Assembly (NCBI RefSeq): GCF_025643255.1
Contig: NZ_CP087112.1
Location: 2,294,001 to 2,358,000 of the forward strand
DNA length: 64,000 bases
From: Halomonas sp. 7T
GTDB taxonomy: Bacteria > Pseudomonadota > Gammaproteobacteria > Pseudomonadales > Halomonadaceae
Direction of reading: 5' to 3'
How positions within the stretch are numbered: the first letter of the stretch is position 1; every line of letters starts with the position of its first letter. The position numbers and the translations under genes were made by a program. The notes below the pieces were generated by a model, which was not told the origin of the DNA, searched no databases, and saw only the letters and a program-made list of their open reading frames with translations. Of the stretch, positions 10,462-20,711 are shown one piece after another.

Positions 10462-12641
10462 ACAGTATTCCTGAACAGCCCCAGGCTATTTTATTAGTGC
10501 CAACCAGCGTAGGCGCTGGGCTTACCTCAGCCTGTCTAGGGTTAATTCAAGCGCTGGATACCATTGGCTTAAAAGCCGGTTTTTTAAAGCCGTTTATGCA
10601 GAATGAATTAAACGGTCCAGGGCTAGACCGCTCAACGGCGCTGGTCTCGCGCACGTTGAACCAGCGCCCGCCATCGCCTATTTCTCAAACTCGCTTGGAG
10701 CGTTTGCTACGTGATGACCATACCGATGAGCTGATGGAAAACGTCATTGAGCTCTACGAGCAGGTTACCCAGCAGGCTTACCGAGATGGCAGCGCACTGG
10801 ATCTTGTGGTGGTCGAAGGGGTCGTGCCCACCCAGCATACGACCTACGCCACCCAAACCAACGCGCAGCTAGCGGATGCGCTGAATGCGCGGATTATTCT
10901 GGTGGGCACCGGTGATTTAAATGAGCCCCAGCGACTTGCCGAAGAGCTGGATATGCACGCCCGCAGCTTTGGCGGAGTCAGCTCTAGCCGCACCTTGGGC
11001 GGCATTTTAATGCGCATGAAAAACCTGCCCAACGGGCAGGAGGACGACCTTTCTGCCGCGCCGGGCACCATGAAGCCGCAGCTAGAAGAGCCGGTGCTTA
11101 ACGAGCTGCGCCGCTACTCTCCCGCGCTGGCTACCGACAGCTTCCATCTAATTGGTGTGGTGCCCTACAGCAACACCCTAAGTGCGCCGCGCACATTAGA
11201 TGTGGCCCGCGCCTTGAACGCCAAAATGCTCAATGAAGGCGAAGCCGCCAGCCGTCGCGTGCTCTCAACCAGCCTTTGCGCCCGCAGCGCGGCCAATGCG
11301 CTGCACATTTTCAAACCCGGCAGCTTGGTCGTCGCCTCGGGCGACCGTGATGACGTGGTGCTGGCGTCTGCGCTGGCCACCATGAACGGCACCCAGTTGG
11401 CGGGCGTTTTGCTGACTAACGGCTTTATGCCTAACGACAATATGATTGAGATGTGTCGCCCAGCGCTAAAAACCGGCCTGCCGGTACTCGCGGTTGAAAC
11501 CGACAGTCTCACCACCGCGCAAAATCTGAGCCAGATTAGCCGTGAAATCCCCATGGACGATTTCGAGCGCGCCGAGCAGGTAGCCCGCTACGTGGCCGCT
11601 CACCTGGATTTAGAGTGGCTTAAAGCCAAACTCAGCCGAGGCTATACCCGCCGCCTCTCGCCCTCTGCTTTTCGTCATCAGTTGGTTAAACGCGCTCAGC
11701 AGGCTAAAAAGCGCATTGTCCTGCCCGAAGGTGATGAGCCACGCACCATCGAAGCGGCGATCATCTGCCAGCGTCGCGGCATTGCCGACTGTGTGTTGCT
11801 GGGCAAGCGTGATGATATTGAAAACGTTGCGCGCAATCGTGGCCTGACGCTACCCGACGCGCTAACGATTATCGACCCAGAAAGCAGCCGGGCGGATTAT
11901 ATTAGCCCGATGGTGGAACGCCGCCGTGGCAAACTCAACGAGATCACCGCAGAGGCCCAACTGCAGGATAACGTGGTGCTCGGCACCATGATGCTGCAGC
12001 TAGACGAAGTGGATGGGCTGGTATCTGGCGCGGTACATACCACCGCTAATACGGTTCGCCCTGCCTTTCAGCTGATCAAAACCGCCCCCGAATATAAGCA
12101 GGTGTCGTCGATCTTCTTTATGCTGCTGCCCGAACAGGTAGTGGTGTACGGCGATTGCGCGGTGAACCCAGACCCTGATGCCGAAACCCTGGCCGAAATC
12201 GCCCTGCAGAGCGCGCGCTCGGCAGAAGCGTTTGGCATCGAGCCACGCGTTGCCATGATCAGCTACTCCACCGGCGACTCAGGCACCGGCGCGGATGTAG
12301 ATAAAGTGCGCGAAGCCACTCGCATTGCCAAAGAGCGAGCGCCGCATCTTGCCATCGATGGCCCGCTGCAGTACGACGCCGCCGCCATTGAGAGTGTTGG
12401 CAAGCAGAAAGCGCCGGACTCCCCTGTGGCAGGCCGTGCCACGGTGTTTGTTTTCCCCGACCTCAACACCGGCAACACCACCTACAAAGCCGTACAGCGC
12501 AGCGCGAGAGTGGTTAGTGTTGGGCCAATGCTGCAAGGCTTAAACAAGCCAGTAAACGATCTTTCCCGGGGAGCTTTGGTCGACGATATCGTTTACACCA
12601 TCGCCCTAACGGCCATGCAGGCCAGTCAGCGGGAAAGCTAA
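10458..12641 (+). CDS. pta: Phosphate acetyltransferase (long, two-domain form)
   Basis: Pta exchanges CoA and phosphate on the acetyl group (acetyl-CoA to acetyl phosphate), paired with AckA. At 727 residues it is the long form. An amino-terminal P-loop-like regulatory domain (about residues 1-385, beginning [17 protein letters not shown]) and a DRTGG-like middle precede the catalytic PTA_PTB domain (about 400-725). The catalytic part has [12 protein letters not shown] and the late [10 protein letters not shown] and [10 protein letters not shown] blocks. It starts with ATGA overlapping the ackA stop. A strong terminator closes the operon. Confidence 0.96.
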   Translation: MNSIPEQPQAILLVPTSVGAGLTSACLGLIQALDTIGLKAGFLKPFMQNELNGPGLDRSTALVSRTLNQRPPSPISQTRLERLLRDDHTDELMENVIELYEQVTQQAYRDGSALDLVVVEGVVPTQHTTYATQTNAQLADALNARIILVGTGDLNEPQRLAEELDMHARSFGGVSSSRTLGGILMRMKNLPNGQEDDLSAAPGTMKPQLEEPVLNELRRYSPALATDSFHLIGVVPYSNTLSAPRTLDVARALNAKMLNEGEAASRRVLSTSLCARSAANALHIFKPGSLVVASGDRDDVVLASALATMNGTQLAGVLLTNGFMPNDNMIEMCRPALKTGLPVLAVETDSLTTAQNLSQISREIPMDDFERAEQVARYVAAHLDLEWLKAKLSRGYTRRLSPSAFRHQLVKRAQQAKKRIVLPEGDEPRTIEAAIICQRRGIADCVLLGKRDDIENVARNRGLTLPDALTIIDPESSRADYISPMVERRRGKLNEITAEAQLQDNVVLGTMMLQLDEVDGLVSGAVHTTANTVRPAFQLIKTAPEYKQVSSIFFMLLPEQVVVYGDCAVNPDPDAETLAEIALQSARSAEAFGIEPRVAMISYSTGDSGTGADVDKVREATRIAKERAPHLAIDGPLQYDAAAIESVGKQKAPDSPVAGRATVFVFPDLNTGNTTYKAVQRSARVVSVGPMLQGLNKPVNDLSRGALVDDIVYTIALTAMQASQRES

Positions 12642-12679
12642 GCGATTAGCACAGCCAACAGAATAGAATGGCTAACAGA

Positions 12680-12720
12680 AAGGCCCCGAGCGATCGCTCC
12701 GCTCAGGGCCTTTCTTTCTT
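12680..12720. terminator. Bidirectional terminator between pta and cyoE
   Basis: AAAGGCCC(T/C)GAGCG arms pair to form a long GC-rich stem around CGATCGCTC. TTTCTTTCTT follows on the plus strand and TTTC on the minus strand. It serves the convergent pta and cyoE genes. Confidence 0.85.
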
Positions 12721-12748
12721 AAGCGCTGTGGTTAGCAGAATGGGGAAG

Positions 12749-13672
12749 TCATACCCACATAGGCACCATCGCTTCCAATACCATTACCAAACTCATCGCG
12801 GTAATGGTGAGGATCGAGACGCCAAAAATCTTTTTGGCCCAACGCACATCATCCTCTAAACGAAAGCCACATAGCGCCAAGTAAAGCCAGTAGCCGCCCA
12901 TTGCCAACGCCACGAGGAGGTAACCGGTACCTGCTTGGCTTGCTAGCACGAGGGCCAGTGAGGCGGGAATAAACGCAATGATGTAGCCAAGAATATGGTG
13001 TTTTGCCCGCTTAATACCGTGAACCACCGGCAGTACTGGAATGGACGCCCGTTGATAATCCGCATAGCGAAAAATTGCGATGGCGTAAGAGTGGGGCATT
13101 TGCCACAAGCAGAAAATAATAAGCAGCATGAGTGCGCCGCTGTCGAACTGCCCCGTGACCGCGCAGTAGCCAACAACTGGCGGCATCGCGCCGGAAAGGC
13201 TGCCCACTAAGGTGCCGTACTCAGAGTGGCGCTTCATATAGAGGCTATACACTCCCACGTAAACGCCCCAGCCAATCACCGCTAGCGCCACAGCCAAGCC
13301 GTTGGTTCCTAGCGCTAAACAGACCACCCCCGCCACCCCCAGCAGTGCCGAAATACCCAGCGCCTGAGTGATCGAGATGCGCCCTTTCGCCAAGGGGCGG
13401 TGGCGCGTGCGAGCCATCAACGCATCAATATCGCGGTCGATAACGTTATTGCACGCGCAACCAGAAGCGATAATCAGGGCAATACCCACGATAACCGAGG
13501 TAAACGTGACCCAATCAAACGCCCCTTGAGCCGCTAAAAAATACCCACCCACGGTGGCAATTAAGTTACCACCGATAATGCCGGGCTTGGTGAGCGCCAG
13601 CAAATCGCGCCAGCGGCTGGGATGACTCTTTAAGCGACCATCATGTTGAGATACCGATGCAGCATGTTCCAT
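12749..13672 (-). CDS. cyoE: Protoheme IX farnesyltransferase (heme O synthase)
   Basis: This integral membrane prenyltransferase attaches a farnesyl group to heme B to make heme O for a terminal oxidase. The 307-residue protein is full length. It has the UbiA-superfamily first aspartate motif NNVIDRDIDALMARTRHRPL and about nine transmembrane helices. It is not next to oxidase subunit genes here, so it is an orphan copy that supplies heme O to oxidases encoded elsewhere, or feeds heme A synthesis. The remaining 266 bp up to deoR hold no gene that I can see. Confidence 0.94.
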   Translation of the reverse strand: MEHAASVSQHDGRLKSHPSRWRDLLALTKPGIIGGNLIATVGGYFLAAQGAFDWVTFTSVIVGIALIIASGCACNNVIDRDIDALMARTRHRPLAKGRISITQALGISALLGVAGVVCLALGTNGLAVALAVIGWGVYVGVYSLYMKRHSEYGTLVGSLSGAMPPVVGYCAVTGQFDSGALMLLIIFCLWQMPHSYAIAIFRYADYQRASIPVLPVVHGIKRAKHHILGYIIAFIPASLALVLASQAGTGYLLVALAMGGYWLYLALCGFRLEDDVRWAKKIFGVSILTITAMSLVMVLEAMVPMWV

Positions 13673-13938
13673 AAGCGAGCCCTTACCACCAGGACGACAA
13701 TCGTCAGTATTTAAACGAAGACATCAAGCCTTAGCCTGCGCCTGCTTTGTTGTTCTTATACGTATGCTTTTACGTGCGTAGCTGATGCCTACATCACATA
13801 CCGCATTGCACGCTGGCGATGACACCCCCGTGGGGCTGACACTGCCTGTCGTTTATCAAGGCCGCAAATGACATCACGGTTAGCACTAAACATAGCAGAA
13901 GAGTGGCAATATAGAATTTAACGCTATCGAAAATAGGA

Positions 13939-14691
13939 CTAGATAACGGTACTTACCGCCACTCCCTCAAGGGTGGCGGCGCGTGCATCGTCGGTCACCA
14001 CACTATCGAAATCGGATAACGCGGCGAAATAAGCAGGCCGCACAACCCCAAACTTACTCGCATCCACCACCAAAATTCTCTGCATTGCGGTGGCAATGGC
14101 GGCTTGTTTCGGGGCTACTTCGTGGAAATGAAAACAGCTGACCCCCCGCTCATAATCCACCCCCGCTGCGGAAATAAGCGCCTTATTAATCCCCAGCCGC
14201 TCGATGGCCGCCCCTATCCCGTCGCTGCCAAACGACTGCGACGAGGCATAAAACAGCCCGCCCAAGAGCACTAAGCGCACATTAGGCAGCGCGGCAACAG
14301 CGTTAGCCACGTTTAGGGCATACGTCACTACGGTGAGTTCGCGGAAATGGCTTAGCTGACTCAGTAATGGAATTAGCGTTGAACCGCAGTCAATGAATAG
14401 CGTATCGCCGTCTTCAATAAAGCTGGCAACGCGCTGGCATAAGCGGTGCTTAATCTGATAGTGGCTCGCCTGCTGCTCGGTAAGGTCGTATACCTGCGCT
14501 ACCCCCGGGTAGCTCGCCATCACTAACCGCCCCCCTAGCAGGCTAATGGGCGAGGGCTGAGTTGTCAGGTCGCGACGAATGGTCATTTCGGAAACACCAC
14601 ACAGCTCGGCAGCCTCACGAAGATGCAGGGTTCCCCCGCTGACCAGCGCCTCTTGTAGCATCGCCAAGCGCTGTGCGCTCCGGTCATTCAT
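13939..14691 (-). CDS. deoR: DeoR-type repressor of the nucleoside catabolic operon
   Basis: This cytoplasmic repressor of 250 residues is close to the 252 of E. coli DeoR. The amino terminus has the DeoR/GlpR helix-turn-helix (LREAAELCGVSEMTIRRDL, about residues 23-41). The carboxyl part is the DeoRC sugar-phosphate sensor fold with GDTLFIDCGSTLIPL. The expected inducer is deoxyribose 5-phosphate. The ATG at 14691 has AAGGAGG about 8 nt upstream and is preferred to the ATG at 14715. It is divergent from the tsx-nupC-deo operon. The two operator-like palindromes at 14856-14892 have the E. coli DeoR half-sites TGTTA/TAACA with the same spacing, supporting this assignment strongly. Confidence 0.92.
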   Translation of the reverse strand: MNDRSAQRLAMLQEALVSGGTLHLREAAELCGVSEMTIRRDLTTQPSPISLLGGRLVMASYPGVAQVYDLTEQQASHYQIKHRLCQRVASFIEDGDTLFIDCGSTLIPLLSQLSHFRELTVVTYALNVANAVAALPNVRLVLLGGLFYASSQSFGSDGIGAAIERLGINKALISAAGVDYERGVSCFHFHEVAPKQAAIATAMQRILVVDASKFGVVRPAYFAALSDFDSVVTDDARAATLEGVAVSTVI

Positions 14692-14844
14692 GGCAGGCAC
14701 CTCCTTATGATTCATTTTTATCGACGTTAGGCTCTACTGGGCTGCCTATGCTGGGCTAGGCCCTCACTTATTTCTACTGCAATGCACCACTTCCCCTACG
14801 CATGGTGCGTATATCACATTTAAACAGCGTTGATGTGACGATAC

Positions 14845-14894
14845 TTGCAAATCAGCGTTAAAAAAATAACACTCAATGTTATAATTTTAACATT
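14845..14894 (+). promoter_or_regulatory. tsx-deo promoter with two DeoR operators
   Basis: TGTTA-N6-TAACA at 14877-14892 (extended palindrome 14875-14894) has the half-sites and spacing of the E. coli DeoR operator. A second copy with one changed base (CGTTA-N6-TAACA) lies at 14856-14871. The centres are 21 bp apart, about two helical turns. A perfect TATAAT -10 box at 14880-14885 sits inside the downstream operator, so repressor binding would block polymerase. TGTGA at 14833-14837 could be one half of a CRP site. A TTGCAA box at 14845-14850 is an alternative -35. Confidence 0.8.
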
Positions 14895-14970
14895 AACGCC
14901 AGCCCACACGATTCATAACGTCGGTAAGCCAACCGCCCTGGCACCGAGATACCACCCTGTTGAGGCTTCC

Positions 14971-15816
14971 ATGACTGCTCTATCTCACGCTCGTTCTTCT
15001 TCGTTCGTCACGCTTGGCGCTGGCGTCTTACTGACCAGTGCTGCGCTGGCAACTCCGGCTATGGCCGACGATGCCACGCCACGCCCCCTTGATCGCCTCT
15101 GGTCGTTTGCCAACGTCTCCGTGAACTACCTGGACTGGTCAAACGGCACTGAAGCGCGCACTGCCAACAACGCGGCAAAAAGCGACTTCACGTTTGTTGA
15201 AATCGAAGGCGGCGTCGGCTTTAGCTGGGGTGAATTCTACGGCTTCTTCGATTTCGAGAACCCCACCAACGACCAGTTCGACCAATCTAGCGGTGGTAAG
15301 GACAATTTCCGCACCGCCGGTAAAGTGACGTCGCATATTTACTTGGGCGACAGCCCACTATCGATCTACGCGCATCTTTACGACTTCCGCGATTACGGAT
15401 TCAACGCCCGCGAGCAGGATCAAATTCTTGGTTTAGGCTACCGCACCACGTTTGACAACGGTCTATGGTTCAAGCCGTTTATTGGTGCCGCGCGCGTGCA
15501 AAGCGATGGCTACACCGGTATGAATGGCTATATGGCCGGCTGGGTTGCGGGTTACGACTTCACCGCCATGAACCAGAACTTCAGCGTCACCAACTGGCAT
15601 GAGCAGACCTTTGGTCGTGATGACGAGTATCTGGAGCAGAATTACGTTGGCGATAAAGCGGGCAGCGTAGGCACCAACGGCGCGCTTAGCCTGTGGTGGC
15701 ACCCGACCGACTTAATTACCACGGGCGTGCAGTATCGCTACTCAGATAATAAGCTGGGTACCCCGAACGCTTACCAAAACGCGATGATTTACTCAGTAAA
15801 GCTAAACTTACTGTAA
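14971..15816 (+). CDS. tsx: Nucleoside-specific outer-membrane channel Tsx/OmpK family
   Basis: This outer-membrane beta-barrel lets nucleosides enter the periplasm. The 281-residue precursor starts with a long signal peptide (hydrophobic FVTLGAGVLLTSAALATP, cleavage after AMA-DD). It continues with Tsx-type blocks such as SVNYLDWSNGTEA, EIEGGVGFSWGEFYGFFDFE and the late GVQYRYSDN. The last residues (YSVKLNLL) are strand-like but do not end in the usual aromatic residue. The ATG at 14971 has TGAGG upstream; an in-frame extension to 14845 would run through the promoter and operators. First gene of the deo transport/catabolic operon. Confidence 0.93.
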   Translation: MTALSHARSSSFVTLGAGVLLTSAALATPAMADDATPRPLDRLWSFANVSVNYLDWSNGTEARTANNAAKSDFTFVEIEGGVGFSWGEFYGFFDFENPTNDQFDQSSGGKDNFRTAGKVTSHIYLGDSPLSIYAHLYDFRDYGFNAREQDQILGLGYRTTFDNGLWFKPFIGAARVQSDGYTGMNGYMAGWVAGYDFTAMNQNFSVTNWHEQTFGRDDEYLEQNYVGDKAGSVGTNGALSLWWHPTDLITTGVQYRYSDNKLGTPNAYQNAMIYSVKLNLL

Positions 15817-15849
15817 TCGCCCCACTCCACACGCTCGGAAGGTACCCAT

Positions 15850-17133
15850 ATGACCCTCATCATGAGCTTGGTAGGTATGGTTACGCTGGTAACCATCGCA
15901 ATACTCTTCTCTTACGACCGCAAGTCGATACGGCTGCGCACCGTGCTGGGTGCTTTTGCTATCCAGGCAAGCATTGGCGCCTTTGTACTGTATGTTCCCT
16001 TTGGCCAAGCGGTGCTACAGGCTATCTCATCCGGTGTTAGCCAAGTGCTCGTTTATGCTAATGACGGGATCGGCTTTCTGTTTGGCGGTTTAGCCGATGT
16101 GGAAAACGTCGGTTTTGTGTTCGCGATTAAAGTGTTACCTGTGATTATCTTTTTCTCGTCACTCATCGCGGTACTTTATTACATCGGCATTATGCAGTGG
16201 GTTATTCGGATTTTAGGTGGCGCGCTGCAAAAAGCCCTTGGCACTTCGCGCACTGAGTCGCTTTCGGCAACGGCGAACATCTTCGTCGGCCAAACCGAAG
16301 CACCGCTGGTCGTCCGCCCATTTATCGCCCGTATGACCCCTTCGCAGCTATTTGCCGTGATGTGCGGCGGCTTGGCATCGGTAGCCGGTTCCGTACTGGC
16401 GGGCTATGCCGCGCTGGGCATTCCCATGGAGTACCTGGTGGCAGCGTCCTTTATGGCGGCTCCGGGTGGCCTCTTATTTGCCAAGCTCATCATGCCTGAA
16501 ACTCAGGACGCCACCGATAGCGACAGCGTTTCAAAAGTGGAAGAAGAGCTGAAAGAGCAGGACGACAAGCCGGCTAACGTACTCGATGCGGCGGCAGCAG
16601 GCGCTACATCAGGCATGAAGCTCGCCGCCAACGTCGGTGCTATGCTGCTCGCGTTCATCGCGCTTATCGCCCTGATTAACGGTATTTTAGGCGGCATTGG
16701 CGGCTGGTTTGGCTTTGAAGCGTTAAGCCTTGAGCTGATCCTTGGCTGGGTATTTGCTCCGTTAGCATTCCTACTTGGCGTCCCCTGGGAAGAGGCAACC
16801 CTGGCAGGCTCGTTTATCGGCCAGAAGCTGGTGGTCAACGAGTTCGTGGCCTTTATCAACTTGGCCCCTTACATCGATGGGGAACAGGTCGTCGCCGCTA
16901 CGGGTCAGATGATGACGCCTCACACCATGGCAATCCTCTCTTTTGCTCTGTGTGGTTTTGCCAACCTCTCGTCTATCGCTATTTTGCTAGGCGGCTTAGG
17001 CAGCATTGCCCCGACGCGTCGCAAAGAGATTGCCCGTTTTGGGGTGAAGGCCGTCCTGGCAGGCACACTCTCTAACTTGATGTCTGCCTCAATTGCCGGT
17101 TTCTTCCTGGCCTTGAGCAGCATGACTGCTTAA
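15850..17133 (+). CDS. nupC: Concentrative nucleoside transporter NupC
   Basis: This inner-membrane carrier uses a cation gradient to import nucleosides. The 427-residue protein has the CNT layout: an amino-terminal hydrophobic helix, the central [12 protein letters not shown] and [18 protein letters not shown] core blocks, and the late [10 protein letters not shown] and [13 protein letters not shown] blocks. GGAAGG lies about 7 nt before the ATG. It follows tsx by 33 bp, completing the two-membrane uptake route. A hydrophilic linker (about residues 219-245, rich in Glu and Asp) lies between two core halves. Confidence 0.95.
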   Translation: MTLIMSLVGMVTLVTIAILFSYDRKSIRLRTVLGAFAIQASIGAFVLYVPFGQAVLQAISSGVSQVLVYANDGIGFLFGGLADVENVGFVFAIKVLPVIIFFSSLIAVLYYIGIMQWVIRILGGALQKALGTSRTESLSATANIFVGQTEAPLVVRPFIARMTPSQLFAVMCGGLASVAGSVLAGYAALGIPMEYLVAASFMAAPGGLLFAKLIMPETQDATDSDSVSKVEEELKEQDDKPANVLDAAAAGATSGMKLAANVGAMLLAFIALIALINGILGGIGGWFGFEALSLELILGWVFAPLAFLLGVPWEEATLAGSFIGQKLVVNEFVAFINLAPYIDGEQVVAATGQMMTPHTMAILSFALCGFANLSSIAILLGGLGSIAPTRRKEIARFGVKAVLAGTLSNLMSASIAGFFLALSSMTA

Positions 17134-17155
17134 TGCAGCAAGCACGACACCATGC

Positions 17156-17196
17156 AACGGGCGCTGCTATTTTATGCAGTGCCCGTTTTGTCTTTT
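17156..17196 (+). terminator. Intra-operon terminator/attenuator between nupC and deoC
   Basis: AACGGGC, a G-U pair and CTGC (17156-17167) pair with GCAG and GCCCGTT (17176-17187) around an 8-nt loop, followed by TTGTCTTTT. This looks like a real intrinsic terminator lying inside the operon, 23 bp after the nupC stop. It should lower transcription of the catabolic genes relative to the transporters. Confidence 0.75.
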
Positions 17197-17215
17197 ACTA
17201 ATTTGCGAGATTTCC

Positions 17216-18022
17216 ATGACTGCGACTGCTCCTTCCCAGCTCACCCAAGCTCAACTTACTCAGGCTGCCCGCCAAGCACTCACCCTCATGGATTTGACCA
17301 GCCTGAACGATAGCGATACCGACAGCACGATTGAAGCACTGTGCCAACAGGTGAAAACTCCCTTTGGTAACCCAGCAGCGGTGTGCGTTTTCCCCCAGTT
17401 TGTGGTCACTGCACAGCGGGCACTCACTGCTCACAAGCTCAGCGAGCACGTTAAAATTGCGACGGTCACCAACTTCCCTCACGGTGGCGACGACATCATG
17501 GGCGCTGCCCGTGAAACCCGCGATGCCGTCGCTTCCGGCGCCCATGAAGTCGACGTGGTGTTTCCCTACCGCACGCTGATGGCCGGTGACGAAGAGGCCG
17601 GCCTGGAGCTGGTGGAAATGTGCAAAGCCGCCTGCGCCGGTCAAGCACGCTTAAAAGTCATTATTGAATCCGGCGAACTCAAAACGCCTGCGCTCATCAA
17701 ACGTGCTAGCGAGCTGGCCATTGAAGGTGGCGCGGACTTTATTAAAACCTCCACGGGCAAAGTACCGGTGAACGCCACCCTGGAAGCCGCTGAGATCATG
17801 CTCAAGGCCATTAAAGCCAGCGGCCAAGACGTTGGTTTTAAGGCGGCTGGTGGTGTTCGCACCGCTGAAGAAGCCGCGGAATACCTAGCGCTGGCCGCCG
17901 ATATTATGGGCCCACAGTGGGTCACACCCGAGCACTTCCGGTTCGGTGCATCCAGCCTGCTGAAGAACTTATTGAACACGCTAAACGGCAATGCTGATGC
18001 CGTGACGAATGGAGGCTACTAA
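17216..18022 (+). CDS. deoC: Deoxyribose-phosphate aldolase
   Basis: DeoC splits 2-deoxyribose 5-phosphate into acetaldehyde and glyceraldehyde 3-phosphate. The 268-residue product has the class I aldolase barrel with the Schiff-base lysine in FIKTSTGK. The second active-site lysine is in [11 protein letters not shown], and the VDVVFPYR block lies earlier. Its length resembles the enterobacterial enzyme. The ATG at 17216 is chosen over the upstream frame opening at 17174, which lies within the terminator hairpin. The stop is directly followed by the deoA start. Confidence 0.96.
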   Translation: MTATAPSQLTQAQLTQAARQALTLMDLTSLNDSDTDSTIEALCQQVKTPFGNPAAVCVFPQFVVTAQRALTAHKLSEHVKIATVTNFPHGGDDIMGAARETRDAVASGAHEVDVVFPYRTLMAGDEEAGLELVEMCKAACAGQARLKVIIESGELKTPALIKRASELAIEGGADFIKTSTGKVPVNATLEAAEIMLKAIKASGQDVGFKAAGGVRTAEEAAEYLALAADIMGPQWVTPEHFRFGASSLLKNLLNTLNGNADAVTNGGY

Positions 18023-19375
18023 ATGCCGTCGAACGCTTCTCACCACACCCTGCTTCCTCAAGAACTGATTCGCCTGAAGCGCGACGGCCAGCCGCTGCCC
18101 GCCGAAGAGATCAAAGCCTTCGTACAGGGCATCGCCGATGACCGCATCAGCGACGCGCAGATTGGCGCCTTCACCATGTCGGTGTTTTTAAACGGCATGA
18201 GCCGCGAAGAAGTCGTCGCGCTGACCACCGCGACGCGCGATTCTGGCCACGTGATGCAGTGGGATTCGTTGAACCTGCCGGGTCCGATTGTGGATAAACA
18301 CTCCACCGGCGGTGTAGGCGACTTAGTATCGCTGGTACTCGGACCGTGGGTCGCCGCCTGTGGTGCGTTCGTACCGATGATTTCTGGCCGTGGTCTGGGC
18401 CACACCGGCGGTACGCTAGATAAGCTGGAATCCATTCCCGGCTACAACCCCTATCCCGCTCCCGAGCGCTTCAGCGACGTAGTGAAATCCACCGGCGTGG
18501 CGATTATCGGCCAAACCGGCAACCTCGCTCCAGCGGATAAACGCATCTACGGCGTGCGTGATGTCACCGCCACCGTGGAATCTATTCCGCTGATTACCGC
18601 TTCCATCCTGGGTAAAAAGCTGGCCTCTGGCCTGGACGCCCTGGTAATGGACGTTAAAGTCGGCAGCGGCGCGTTTATGCCCACCCCGGAAAAATCCCGT
18701 GAGCTGGCGAAAAGTATCGCCAACGTAGCCACCCAAGCGGGCACGCCCACCACCGCACTGCTCACCGACATGAGCCAGCCGCTGGCTCCCTGCGCCGGTA
18801 ACGCGGTCGAGATCGTCGAAACTCTGGCGCTGCTGCGCGGTGAACGTGCCAACAGCCGCGTGATGCAGGTCACCCGCGAACTCGCCGTTGAGATGCTGAT
18901 GGCGGGCAAGCTGGTGGCTAACCGCGAAGAAGCCCTCACCAAGCTGGAAAAAGCGTTGACCTCCGGCGCGGCAGCGGAAGTCTTCGCTCGCATGGTGCGC
19001 GAGCTGGGTGGCCCCGCCGACTTTATGGAGCACTCGGATAGCTACCTAGCCACCGCTCCGGTGATTCAAGCGGTATACCCGGAGCATAACGGTATCGTGC
19101 AGCGCTTTGATACCCGCGCAGTCGGTATGAGCGTGGTAGAGCTGGGCGGCGGCCGCCTGCGTAACGACGCCAGCGTCGATCACAGCGTCGGCTTTAGCGA
19201 TATCGTCGAAATCGGCGACCGCGTGGATAGCCAGCGCCCGTTGGCCATCGTTCACGCCCGCACAGAAGAAGCTGCGGCCCGTGCGGCTGCGCAACTTCGT
19301 GCGGCAGTGACCATTAGGGATGCCGACGCCACCGCCGACACCCTGCTGCAAGAGACCTTCCGAGGAGAAGCCTAA
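18023..19375 (+). CDS. deoA: Thymidine phosphorylase
   Basis: DeoA phosphorolyses thymidine and deoxyuridine to the base plus deoxyribose 1-phosphate. The 450-residue product shows the pyrimidine nucleoside phosphorylase signature around [36 protein letters not shown] and [12 protein letters not shown]. An amino-terminal all-alpha subdomain and a carboxyl-terminal PYNP_C domain are present. The ATG follows the deoC stop without a gap and uses GGAGG located inside the deoC coding end, so translation is coupled. The stop overlaps the deoB start by one base (TAATG). Confidence 0.97.
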   Translation: MPSNASHHTLLPQELIRLKRDGQPLPAEEIKAFVQGIADDRISDAQIGAFTMSVFLNGMSREEVVALTTATRDSGHVMQWDSLNLPGPIVDKHSTGGVGDLVSLVLGPWVAACGAFVPMISGRGLGHTGGTLDKLESIPGYNPYPAPERFSDVVKSTGVAIIGQTGNLAPADKRIYGVRDVTATVESIPLITASILGKKLASGLDALVMDVKVGSGAFMPTPEKSRELAKSIANVATQAGTPTTALLTDMSQPLAPCAGNAVEIVETLALLRGERANSRVMQVTRELAVEMLMAGKLVANREEALTKLEKALTSGAAAEVFARMVRELGGPADFMEHSDSYLATAPVIQAVYPEHNGIVQRFDTRAVGMSVVELGGGRLRNDASVDHSVGFSDIVEIGDRVDSQRPLAIVHARTEEAAARAAAQLRAAVTIRDADATADTLLQETFRGEA

Positions 19376-20619
19376 TGCCCCGTGCAATTGTCTTAGTGCT
19401 CGACTCTTTTGGTATTGGTAGCGCACCCGATGCTGCGACCTTTGGCGACCAGGGTGCCGACACCCTGGGCCATATCGCCGCTGCCTGCGCCCGTGGCGAG
19501 GCGGATACCGCCGAACGTTCCGGCCCGTTGACGCTGCCCAATATGGCCGCACTCGGGCTGTTCCACGCCCACCGGGATGCCACCGGCAGCGTGGCGGAAG
19601 GCGTCAGTTTGCCCGAACAGCTGACGGGCGCTTACGCTCACGCGAAAGAGATTTCCAGCGGTAAAGACACCCCTTCTGGCCACTGGGAAATTGCCGGTGT
19701 GCCGGTGCGCTTTGACTGGGGCTACTTTCTCGATAAAACCGACAGCTTCCCCCTGGAGCTGCTGGATGCCATCGTTCAAGAAGCGGATTTAACGGGCGTG
19801 ATTGGCAACTGCCACGCCTCGGGCACCGAGATTATTGCCCGCCTGGGCGAAGAGCATATCGCCACCGGCAAGCCGATTGTGTATACCTCCGCAGACTCCG
19901 TGTTCCAGATTGCGGCCCACGAAGAGCACTTTGGCCTAGAGCGCCTCTACGCACTGTGTGAAACCGTGCGCGAACTGCTGGAGCCTTACAACATTGGCCG
20001 CGTGATCGCCCGCCCGTTTATCGGCGACGACCGCGAAAGCTTTGCCCGCACCGGCAACCGTCGCGACTACAGCGTTGAGCCGCCCAGCCCCACCGTGCTG
20101 CAAAAGCTCGCCGACGCCGGCGGTGAAGTGGTGTCGATTGGCAAGATCGCCGACATCTACGCCCACTGCGGCATTACCCACAAGGTCAAAGCCAGCGGCC
20201 ACGACGCGCTGATGGAAGCCACCCTGGCGGAAGTCGCGCGCACCGCTAAAGAGCCCAGCGATCGTCCGACCATGATCATGACCAACTTCGTGGATTTTGA
20301 TTCGGTCTACGGCCACCGCCGGGACGTACCGGGCTACGCCGCTGCGCTGGAGCACTTCGATGCCCGCCTGCCGGAGCTGCTCGCCGCCCTTAACGACGAC
20401 GACCTGCTGCTGCTCACCGCCGACCACGGCTGCGACCCCAGCTGGGAAGGCACCGAGCACACCCGCGAATACGTGCCGATCATGGTACGCGGTGCAGGTT
20501 TCGCCCCCGGCCCGCTGGGCGAGCGCGGCACTTTCGCCGATATTGGCCAAACCCTCGCGGCGTTCTTTGCCGTGGACGCCATGGCCGATGGCGAGAGCTT
20601 TTTACCTAACGCGGCGTAA
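19375..20619 (+). CDS. deoB: Phosphopentomutase
   Basis: DeoB converts (deoxy)ribose 1-phosphate to the 5-phosphate, supplying DeoC. The 414-residue product has the alkaline-phosphatase-superfamily metal site. Its amino-terminal [12 protein letters not shown] provides the first aspartates, KDTPSGHWE contains the phosphorylated threonine region, and [23 protein letters not shown] supplies the late metal ligands. GAGGAG precedes the start, which overlaps the deoA stop by one base. The family requires Mn2+ and a sugar bisphosphate activator. Confidence 0.97.
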   Translation: MPRAIVLVLDSFGIGSAPDAATFGDQGADTLGHIAAACARGEADTAERSGPLTLPNMAALGLFHAHRDATGSVAEGVSLPEQLTGAYAHAKEISSGKDTPSGHWEIAGVPVRFDWGYFLDKTDSFPLELLDAIVQEADLTGVIGNCHASGTEIIARLGEEHIATGKPIVYTSADSVFQIAAHEEHFGLERLYALCETVRELLEPYNIGRVIARPFIGDDRESFARTGNRRDYSVEPPSPTVLQKLADAGGEVVSIGKIADIYAHCGITHKVKASGHDALMEATLAEVARTAKEPSDRPTMIMTNFVDFDSVYGHRRDVPGYAAALEHFDARLPELLAALNDDDLLLLTADHGCDPSWEGTEHTREYVPIMVRGAGFAPGPLGERGTFADIGQTLAAFFAVDAMADGESFLPNAA

Positions 20620-20653
20620 AGGCCAACAACCTAATTAGCACGCTGAAGTGCAC

Positions 20654-20697
20654 GGCCTGAATGCCACTGACTGGGTTATTCAGGCCAATTATTTTTA
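20654..20697 (+). terminator. Hairpin attenuator upstream of deoD
   Basis: GGCCTGAAT (20654-20662) pairs perfectly with ATTCAGGCC (20678-20686), followed by AATTATTTTTA. It lies in the 92-bp gap between deoB and deoD, just before the deoD ribosome site. It may partially terminate, or mark the processed 5' end of a deoD-cdd transcript. Confidence 0.6.
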
Positions 20698-20711
20698 GAG
20701 AGGAGTGTTCC

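Noticed and set aside
18416-19033. Long antisense frame within deoA (205 codons)
   Set aside because: It mirrors a highly conserved enzyme gene in a GC-biased sequence, and has no recognisable domain or ribosome site.
19936-20550. Long antisense frame within deoB (204 codons)
   Set aside because: Shadow of the phosphopentomutase frame; no supporting features.
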